From contig DDWC01000015.1 of assembly GCA_002345475.1 (NCBI GenBank), forward strand, positions 1-5,525: a stretch of 5,525 bases of DNA, written 5' to 3'. The notes beneath the pieces are model-generated. The model worked only from the letters and a program-made list of their open reading frames with translations, ran no database searches and was not told the origin of the DNA. Position numbers and translations under genes: made by a program. The DNA comes from Firmicutes bacterium UBA2296 (GTDB lineage: Bacteria; Bacillota; UBA994). Shown piece by piece: positions 1-4,462 of this stretch (position 1 is its first letter; each line of letters starts with the position of its first letter).

Positions 1-1261
1 GGACCTTGGCGGCGGTGAGCATGCCCTGATGGCCGATGTTCATGCCGCAGGCGGCGGTATACTGCCAGGAGTGGCCAGGAGTGCCCAGCACGTTGCTGGC
101 AGCAGTGAACTGGGCGGTGGGAACCACGTGACTGACATCGCCCACATCGGTTGATCCGGAGGATACTTTACCCAGATCATGGGGCGGAATGATGAAGTCG
201 CACAGGACTTTTCCTTCGTACGGCAGGCCCTGATCTTTGAGGAACTTACGGGATGCTTCGATACCCGCCGGGAAGGATTCGGTCATTTGCGCGGCAAACT
301 CGTAGTCTTCGGGTGTAAACTGCGGCGCGCCTACTTCGTTCAGCTTATCCATAAGCAGATCGCCTAGAACGTTGTTGTGCAGGGTGTTGTAACAGGCGGC
401 AAGGAACTCTGTCTCAAAGCTGGTTTCTGTCATGAGGCAGGCTCCTTCGGCGATCTTAAGCAGGCGACCGTAAATCTCGTCTACCTGTTTGCGCAGAGGA
501 GCTCGCACGTAATACCACACCTCGGCTTCACCGGGCACAATGTTGGGTTCTCCCCCGCCATTGGTTATTACATAGTGAATGCGGGCTTCGGGAACAACAT
601 GCTCTCTGAGGTAGTTGGCAGCCACATTCATGAGTTCTACGGCATCCAGCGCGCTGCGTCCCGAGTGGGGGTCGCCTGCGGCGTGCGCTGTACGACCGTG
701 GAACCTGAATTTAACCGAGTTGAGGGACAGCGAACTGCCGGCCCACAGAGAGTTTAGAGAACCCGGGTGCCAGGTAAGAGCGATATCTACGTCTGCGAAC
801 AACCCGTCACGGACCATGAAAACTTTGCCGACCAGGGTCTCCTCGGCCGGACACCCGTAAAACCTCACAGTGCCCTGTAGTGCCCCCCCATCCATGGCCT
901 CCTTTACTGCCGCAGCAGCGCCGGCCGCGGCAACACCCAGAAGATTATGGCCGCAGCCGTGCCCGGCGGCACAGCGACGAGCCGGTTCTTTTGTCACTCC
1001 AACCTTCTGCGACAGCCCCGGCAGTGCATCGTACTCACCGAGAATGGCGATGACAGGCTTACCCTTTCCGTATTCGGCGACAAAGGCTGAAGGCATACCA
1101 GATACGCCTCGTTTTACGCTGAAACCCTCGCTTTCCAGGAAGGATGCCAACAACTCCGCGGACTGGTTTTCGTGAAGGCCAACTTCTGCCAGATTCCAGA
1201 TGGCATCGCTCAAATCAACCAACTTCTTGGCACGTCTTTCGATGTAATGCAATAACCTCAT
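1..1261 (-). CDS. M20-family metallopeptidase/amidohydrolase, AbgB-like (3' end cut by window edge)
   Basis: Reading the minus strand from an ATG at 1261 gives 420 codons with no stop up to the window edge. The product resembles the M20D amidohydrolases, closest in feel to AbgB, the catalytic-type subunit that cleaves p-aminobenzoyl-glutamate. Visible motifs are GEYDALPGLSQ near residues 75-85, GHGCGHN at 100-106 (metal-binding Cys/His), GCPAEE at 136-141 (catalytic Glu pair), TWHPG at 163-167, the dimerisation-domain segment NGGGEPNIVPG at 234-244, GSTDVGDVS at 369-377 and GTPGHSWQ at 393-400. E. coli AbgB is about 480 residues, so some 50-60 C-terminal residues probably lie outside. No signal peptide is seen, so it is likely cytoplasmic. 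The ATG has AAAGGGG almost touching it; a TTG three codons in (1250-1252) has better spacing and could be the true start. The substrate cannot be told: family members hydrolyse various N-acyl or aminobenzoyl amino acids. The family call is secure; the AbgB subgroup is likely. Confidence 0.92.
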   Translation of the reverse strand, partial: MRLLHYIERRAKKLVDLSDAIWNLAEVGLHENQSAELLASFLESEGFSVKRGVSGMPSAFVAEYGKGKPVIAILGEYDALPGLSQKVGVTKEPARRCAAGHGCGHNLLGVAAAGAAAAVKEAMDGGALQGTVRFYGCPAEETLVGKVFMVRDGLFADVDIALTWHPGSLNSLWAGSSLSLNSVKFRFHGRTAHAAGDPHSGRSALDAVELMNVAANYLREHVVPEARIHYVITNGGGEPNIVPGEAEVWYYVRAPLRKQVDEIYGRLLKIAEGACLMTETSFETEFLAACYNTLHNNVLGDLLMDKLNEVGAPQFTPEDYEFAAQMTESFPAGIEASRKFLKDQGLPYEGKVLCDFIIPPHDLGKVSSGSTDVGDVSHVVPTAQFTAASNVLGTPGHSWQYTAACGMNIGHQGMLTAAKV

Positions 1262-1270
1262 CCCCTTTCT

Positions 1271-1283
1271 CTATTCAGAATAG
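1271..1283. promoter_or_regulatory. 13-bp perfect dyad (CTATTC-A-GAATAG), possible operator
   Basis: Two 6-bp arms around a single central base form a perfect inverted repeat. It ends 9 bases upstream of the ATG of the minus-strand amidohydrolase, in the divergent intergenic region. Position and symmetry suit a dimeric repressor site. On the minus strand it contains TATTCT, a poor -10-like hexamer without a good -35 partner. No known regulator motif was recognised, so the role is inferred from symmetry and place only. Confidence 0.3.
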
Positions 1284-1315
1284 CACAACAACTTACCGCT
1301 AACTAGAAACCTTTC

Positions 1316-1347
1316 ACACTTCTCTGCGTACTTACGGGTAGAAGTGT
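1316..1347 (+). promoter_or_regulatory. Leader hairpin abutting the ribosome binding site of the zinc-ribbon membrane protein gene
   Basis: ACACTTCT (1316-1323) and AGAAGTGT (1340-1347) form an 8-bp perfect stem around a 16-base loop, ending one base before the Shine-Dalgarno sequence. A second, shorter pairing, CTTAC (1331-1335) with GTAAG (1346-1350), would take up part of the Shine-Dalgarno and compete with the first stem. This could be a translational control element or a DNA-level operator; nothing in the sequence tells them apart, and the stem is AT-rich and modest. Confidence 0.3.
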
Positions 1348-1356
1348 AAGGAGGTG
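1348..1356 (+). promoter_or_regulatory. Strong ribosome binding site for the gene starting at 1362
   Basis: AAGGAGGTG is a nearly complete complement of the 16S rRNA 3' end and lies 5 bases before the ATG at 1362. It fixes the start of the membrane protein gene and suggests efficient translation when the site is free. Confidence 0.85.
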
Positions 1357-1361
1357 GCGCC

Positions 1362-2096
1362 ATGCAAAAGAAGAGCGTTTTTGGCGACTCACGCTTACAA
1401 ATGCGCACGGCGATGGGGTTTCTGCTGGTACTGGTGGTGGTTGTTGTCTATATTTCCGTGCAAAGTCGACCGGTAGACGTCCCCCATGAAGTAATGGCGG
1501 CACTGCGATCGCAAGTGAGCCAGGAGAGACTGGAGAACACTGAGCTGTCAGCATCAAGGCGCGGGCAAACCTATATCATAGAACTTGTCGAAGTCACTTC
1601 CGACGGACGGCGCTTCGTATACGGATATGAGGTGACGCCCGACTTGCAGGTAATAAGCACCGGAATGACCGTTGGTATCGAGCGAAAGAATCCCCTGCTA
1701 GTTCTATTCGGGCTGCTGGCCGGGGCAGCATTCTTCTCCTTTGTGGTCTTCTTCGTCGTGCGCAAGCTCTTCATAAGACGCTGCCCTTCCTGTGGCAATG
1801 TGCTGGGGAAGGAAGAACTGACTTTGTTCGCCGGAGCGATTGCCAGAGGCGGAGAGTCCTTAGCGCCAATTATCCTGACACAGGAAGACTGCAGCGTTTG
1901 CGGCTACAAGCACCGTCGTGTCGCGCCCCTTCCAGGCCACCGCGCCGGCAGCATCAACATTACAACTTTGGTGCGCCCCTCACAGGAAGCAACCGTAGAC
2001 CGGGTGCACAATGCCTTTCTCGACAGCAGGACTATGACATACGCCGACTGGGAAGATAAGCTGAAACAGTTGCGCGAGGAGTATGAGGAGGGGTAG
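1362..2096 (+). CDS. Two-pass membrane protein with cytoplasmic zinc-ribbon-like domain, function unknown
   Basis: This 244-residue protein is not recognised as a named family. A short basic N-terminus leads into a very hydrophobic, valine-rich segment (about 17-34), then a polar region of about 75 residues (35-110), a second membrane segment (about 111-134), and a basic stretch followed by CPSCG (Cys141, Cys144) and CSVCG (Cys177, Cys180). The two CxxC pairs, 32 residues apart, look like a zinc ribbon. The C-terminus (about 222-244) is charged and probably helical, rich in Glu and Lys. By the positive-inside rule both ends are cytoplasmic and the 35-110 region faces outside. The start is fixed by an excellent ribosome binding site. 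It is transcribed alone, away from the amidohydrolase. TPM-domain membrane proteins can carry a similar CPxCG ribbon after their membrane helix, but no TPM domain was recognised here. That the gene is real is clear; no function can be assigned. Confidence 0.85.
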   Translation: MQKKSVFGDSRLQMRTAMGFLLVLVVVVVYISVQSRPVDVPHEVMAALRSQVSQERLENTELSASRRGQTYIIELVEVTSDGRRFVYGYEVTPDLQVISTGMTVGIERKNPLLVLFGLLAGAAFFSFVVFFVVRKLFIRRCPSCGNVLGKEELTLFAGAIARGGESLAPIILTQEDCSVCGYKHRRVAPLPGHRAGSINITTLVRPSQEATVDRVHNAFLDSRTMTYADWEDKLKQLREEYEEG

Positions 2097-2121
2097 CGAC
2101 GAGCGCATTGCGCGAGGAGCT

Positions 2122-2149
2122 AGCCGCCAGCCGCCAGGCGCCAGCCGCC
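2122..2149. repeat. Heptamer array A (AGCCGCC-type, four units)
   Basis: Four head-to-tail 7-base units read AGCCGCC, AGCCGCC, AGGCGCC, AGCCGCC. Flanking heptamers (AGGAGCT before, AAGGGCG after) keep the phase with weaker similarity. On the opposite strand the unit reads TGGCGGC, close to the (T)TGGCGC core of the later arrays, so this array lies inverted relative to them. Confidence 0.75.
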
Positions 2150-2170
2150 AAGGGCGAGGTGGCGAGGGCG

Positions 2171-2198
2171 GCGCGTAGCGCTCGGCGCGTAGCGCTTG
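2171..2198. repeat. Heptamer array B (GCGCNNN-type, four units; also a doubled 14-mer)
   Basis: Four contiguous units read GCGCGTA, GCGCTCG, GCGCGTA, GCGCTTG. They can also be read as a 14-base unit repeated twice with one mismatch. The last unit matches the main unit of array C. Confidence 0.75.
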
Positions 2199-2236
2199 GT
2201 GGAACGGACGGGCGGGGGGCAAGTGGAGGGAGAGTA

Positions 2237-2271
2237 GCGCTTGGCGCTTGGCGCTTAGCGCTTAGCGGAGG
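2237..2271. repeat. Heptamer array C (GCGCTTR, four clear units plus a decayed fifth)
   Basis: Units are GCGCTTG, GCGCTTG, GCGCTTA, GCGCTTA and the decayed GCGGAGG. This is the cleanest tandem array in the region, with G/A variation confined to the seventh position of the four good units. It is not in 7-base register with array B, so the two were probably formed or shifted separately. Confidence 0.8.
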
Positions 2272-2286
2272 CCAGGAGGACCCGAG

Positions 2287-2307
2287 ACGCTTGGCGCTTG
2301 GTGCGAT
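2287..2307. repeat. Heptamer array C' (ACGCTTG, GCGCTTG, GTGCGAT)
   Basis: Two good copies and one decayed copy of the array C unit lie 15 bases beyond it, in the same orientation but shifted by one base from its 7-base register. This looks like a detached part of array C after an indel, or a separate seeding of the same unit. Confidence 0.55.
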
Positions 2308-2362
2308 TTGGCCAAGAAACGGGAGATCGGTTTAGACGTGACGCGGGTTTGCGACAGGCGTC

Positions 2363-2432
2363 GGTGCTGCTTGCTGGGTGCTGACTGCATAATGCTCTCA
2401 AGAGCCAAGAGCTAGCAACTAAGAGCTCCTCG
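2363..2432. repeat. Heptamer array D (NNTGCTG passing into CYAAGAG), ten units in one register
   Basis: Ten consecutive 7-base steps can be read in one register: GGTGCTG, CTTGCTG, GGTGCTG, ACTGCAT, AATGCTC, then TCAAGAG, CCAAGAG, CTAGCAA, CTAAGAG, CTCCTCG. The first five share TGC at positions 3-5; three of the next four share AAGAG at positions 3-7. On the opposite strand the AAGAG units read CTCTTGG and CTCTTAG, one base different from the CGCTTGG/CGCTTAG phase of array C, so they appear to be the same family inverted. The transition between unit types without loss of register is notable. The middle units are weak. Confidence 0.55.
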
Positions 2433-2436
2433 AAAC

Positions 2437-2474
2437 AAAACAGCCTCGTCAGGCCGATCTGACGGGGCTGTTTT
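2437..2474. terminator. Intrinsic terminator, mainly for the dGTPase transcript, probably bidirectional
   Basis: A 16-base stem (2437-2452 with 2459-2474) closes a 6-base loop; all positions pair, with one G-U wobble in one orientation. Read on the minus strand it is followed by TTTTGTTT, a good U-tract, and it begins 16 bases after the dGTPase stop codon. Read on the plus strand it ends in TTTTGCTC, so it may also stop read-through from the membrane protein gene, although that gene ends some 340 bases earlier. Confidence 0.92.
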
Positions 2475-2490
2475 GCTCAGAGTCTCGATC

Positions 2491-3582
2491 TTATCCCACC
2501 GGCTCGGGGATAGTGATTTGCTTGATGGCATCGATAGCATAGTCATCAGTCATGCCGGCTACAAAATCGGTCACCATGCGCGTGGGAGTTGCGTTCTCTC
2601 TCTGGTAGATGCTTTGCATTTCCTTCAGGAAGTTACCAAAGTGCCTATCAAGAGGCAAGCCGGACTCGATGAAACGCTGACTATCCGCCGGTTGCCTGTC
2701 ATAAAGCTCCAGGAGATAGTCGAAGAGACCTTCGATTATTCGCTTGCAAAAAACCCGGTAACGCTCCATTTTGGGGTTGCGATAGATACGCTGAGCGTTG
2801 AAACTGTATAGCTCCACTATCAGGTCGTGCTTTTCTGACGAAAAACCTACATAGTCTTTGCCGCGGGACTCGTCGCACACGTCAGCCACCAGAGTGCCGA
2901 TAATCTCTCCGTTTGACGATCCCAGAGCTCGGCGTATGGTGGGATTGACATCGTCAAGGGTAAAAAATCCGGCAGTGATGGCGTCTTCGAGATCTCTACC
3001 CAGATAGGCGATACGGTCGGATAACCTGACAACGCAACCCTCATAGGTCAGCGGATAGTGCCCGCGATCACGGATGTTCTCCAGGTCTTTAACCCTGCTT
3101 TCTGGCTTGATGTGACGGTCGAAGGATTCGCCGCAGTGGGAGACAATGCCATCACGCACAGCGTAGGTCAGGTTGAGACCCTTGCCACCGTTGGCGAGAA
3201 CATCGACGACCCTCAGCCCGTGCAGTTCGTGGATGAAACCTCCAACAGGAAGAGCCCGGGAGTGGAGCACCCGTTCTCCCTCATGGCCAAAAGGAGCGTG
3301 ACCCAGATCGTGACCCAGGGCTATGGCCTGAGCCAGGTCCGCATCGAGCCCCAGATTTCGACATATGCTGGCTGAAATTGTGGAGACATGAAGCACATGT
3401 TCGATTCTGGTGCAAATATGGTCGTTCTTGGGGGCATAGAAGGCCTGCGTCTTATGCTTGAGACGACGAAAAGGAGTCGAATGAATTATGGCCGTGACAT
3501 CGCGGAAGTAATCCCCTCTCATGTCGGCTTCTCTGGGGTGAATCCTCGATGTCAGCAGCTTCTCAGACTGAGTATTTTTCAT
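2491..3582 (-). CDS. dgt: HD-domain deoxyguanosinetriphosphate triphosphohydrolase-like protein
   Basis: Members of this family hydrolyse dGTP or other dNTPs to the deoxynucleoside and triphosphate in the cytoplasm. The 363-residue product has the family's N-terminal FRRLKHKTQ (about 38-46), RIEH with metal-ligand His62, GHDLGHAPFGHEGE with His91-Asp92 of the HD motif (about 90-103), SHCGES (about 148-153) and LSDRIAYLGRDLEDA (about 187-201) with Asp189 as the expected fourth metal ligand and Tyr193 in the usual substrate-contact area. All key HD residues are present, so it should be active; length suits the shorter Gram-positive type rather than E. coli Dgt (about 500). I chose the ATG at 3582 because GAGGTG lies 5 bases before it. 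The ATG at 3609 would add nine residues and overlap the upstream stop as ATGA, but has no ribosome binding site. It sits 23 bases behind the winged-helix gene, is probably co-transcribed with it, and ends at a terminator. Substrate preference cannot be read from sequence. Confidence 0.93.
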   Translation of the reverse strand: MKNTQSEKLLTSRIHPREADMRGDYFRDVTAIIHSTPFRRLKHKTQAFYAPKNDHICTRIEHVLHVSTISASICRNLGLDADLAQAIALGHDLGHAPFGHEGERVLHSRALPVGGFIHELHGLRVVDVLANGGKGLNLTYAVRDGIVSHCGESFDRHIKPESRVKDLENIRDRGHYPLTYEGCVVRLSDRIAYLGRDLEDAITAGFFTLDDVNPTIRRALGSSNGEIIGTLVADVCDESRGKDYVGFSSEKHDLIVELYSFNAQRIYRNPKMERYRVFCKRIIEGLFDYLLELYDRQPADSQRFIESGLPLDRHFGNFLKEMQSIYQRENATPTRMVTDFVAGMTDDYAIDAIKQITIPEPVG

Positions 3583-3587
3583 AACTG

Positions 3588-3593
3588 CACCTC
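3588..3593 (-). promoter_or_regulatory. Ribosome binding site deciding the dGTPase start
   Basis: The minus strand reads GAGGTG, 5 bases before the ATG at 3580-3582. This favours that start over the upstream in-frame ATG at 3607-3609, which has no purine-rich motif at a suitable distance. Confidence 0.7.
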
Positions 3594-3605
3594 GCAATCC
3601 CAGTC

Positions 3606-4391
3606 TCATTGACGTCGGGCAATAGTGAAAAAAGACAAAACAGAGTGTATGGGATTGCGATGTTCCCAGGCCTTATCAGTCAGCCTGGCAGCCGCTTTGC
3701 GGGCCACGTTCTCCACATCGACTGTCCCGAACAGACTGTTCATGGTCGCCAGGTCAAGCTGATGTGGTGGAGAGAACCCGGAGCGGAGCCGAAGGCATTG
3801 GGCTTCAAGCTCGGGAAGGAAGGCAAAGAGACCCAGGTGCAGGTTCTTCTCCAGAAGCGCGGCGAACTGTTTGCGTCCAGGCGGGGTCGCCAAGTATACT
3901 TCAGAACTGACCGACATGGCCTTACCGAACAGCTCCAGGTACTGCCGGAGTTCTGGTTCGGGATCGCTGGCGGATGAATTGAGTTGATCCATAAGATCAG
4001 CCAGAATAATCAGCGATTGCAGCAAACGATCGACGGACAAGCCATCAGAGCCAACCGACTCAAAACCCAGGGAAGCCAGGCGCAATAGTTCACGCTCCCC
4101 GGATTCTGTCACATAGAGTAGCGGTATCTCTTTATCGCCAGTGGCCAGTTTGCGTACTTCCAGTAGCCGGTAAGCCAGCAAGGAATTGAGGACTTCCTGA
4201 ACCTCTGCGGCGTCGACGCCACGCAGTACACCGTACAGGTGCTTGATGCCCGAGTCACTGCCTAGTTCCATAGTGTTTGGAGTGGCTTCTCCGCGCAGGT
4301 AACTGAGGACGCCGCTGCGTCCTCTTTTGCCGTCAAAAGCGTGGGTGGCCGTGAGCAGAAGATACCGCATGTATTCAATCGTTACAGGCAA
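3606..4391 (-). CDS. RQC-like winged-helix DNA-binding protein with unrecognised helical C-terminal half
   Basis: From the TTG start at 4391 the product is 261 residues. Residues about 7-81 resemble the winged helix of the RecQ C-terminal (RQC) domain: a helix, then GRSGVLSYLRG (about 24-34), a spacer with MELG, YGVLRG (about 53-58), and a recognition-type helix ending in LLAYRLLEV. LLYVTESGERELLRL (about 91-105) would be the wing strand and following helix. This matches my memory of the helicase-free 'RQC-minor' DNA-binding proteins of Bacillota. There is no helicase domain and no Cys4 zinc module (one Cys only). Residues about 120-261 look mostly helical and are not recognised. I prefer the TTG at 4389-4391, preceded by GAGGTG at 6 bases; an in-frame TTG at 4433 would add 14 residues but has a weak ribosome site, and a stop lies just upstream of it. 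The close downstream dGTPase gene suggests a shared role, perhaps sensing DNA or regulating the enzyme (inference). The gene is certain; the domain assignment is probable. Confidence 0.8.
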   Translation of the reverse strand: MPVTIEYMRYLLLTATHAFDGKRGRSGVLSYLRGEATPNTMELGSDSGIKHLYGVLRGVDAAEVQEVLNSLLAYRLLEVRKLATGDKEIPLLYVTESGERELLRLASLGFESVGSDGLSVDRLLQSLIILADLMDQLNSSASDPEPELRQYLELFGKAMSVSSEVYLATPPGRKQFAALLEKNLHLGLFAFLPELEAQCLRLRSGFSPPHQLDLATMNSLFGTVDVENVARKAAARLTDKAWEHRNPIHSVLSFFTIARRQ

Positions 4392-4397
4392 AGCACT

Positions 4398-4403
4398 CAC
4401 CTC
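4398..4403 (-). promoter_or_regulatory. Ribosome binding site supporting the TTG start at 4391
   Basis: The minus strand reads GAGGTG, 6 bases before the TTG at 4389-4391, within the longer purine run AGGTGAGGTGAG. The alternative TTG at 4433 has only GGGA one base away. This supports the shorter form of the winged-helix protein. Confidence 0.5.
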
Positions 4404-4462
4404 ACCTGTTACTATACGACGGGCGGCGGACAATTCCCTGCAATAGTGCCATTATGTGGCGT

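Larger units (their letters stand above)
2097..2490. other. Gene-free, repeat-rich convergent intergenic region
   Basis: This stretch of nearly 400 bases separates the 3' ends of two convergent genes. Its first 340 bases carry several short arrays of imperfect tandem heptamers (listed separately), with a G-rich plus strand around 2150-2280. Open frames across it give only low-complexity translations such as repeated WRLAP or ALGAWRLAL, as expected from a 7-base repeat read in every frame, so I take none as a gene. A strong hairpin terminator closes it at 2437-2474. No promoter or RNA gene was recognised. Confidence 0.8.

Noticed and set aside
179..1175. Plus-strand open frames across 179-1175
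   Set aside because: They lie opposite a continuous minus-strand frame with clear M20 amidohydrolase motifs; their translations show no domain features and they lack ribosome sites.
2101..2117. GCGCATTGCGC hairpin just after the membrane protein gene as its terminator
   Set aside because: The stem is short and no T-run follows it.
2210..2230. Possible G-quadruplex in the G-rich plus strand (GGGCGGGGGG and a later GGG)
   Set aside because: There are not four separate runs of three G with loops; only a weak two-layer form is possible.
1980..2335. Open frames across the repeat region (plus 2108-2335, minus 1980-2222)
   Set aside because: Their translations are low-complexity by-products of the heptamer arrays (WRLAP, ALGAWRLAL), and one overlaps the end of the membrane protein gene on the opposite strand.
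2122..2432. CRISPR array
   Set aside because: Repeats are 7-base head-to-tail units without unique spacers, and no cas gene is present.
4411..4416. Promoter -10 element (TATAGT on the minus strand) before the winged-helix gene
   Set aside because: The hexamer matches well, but no acceptable -35 lies 16-18 bases upstream, so a separate promoter is unproven.
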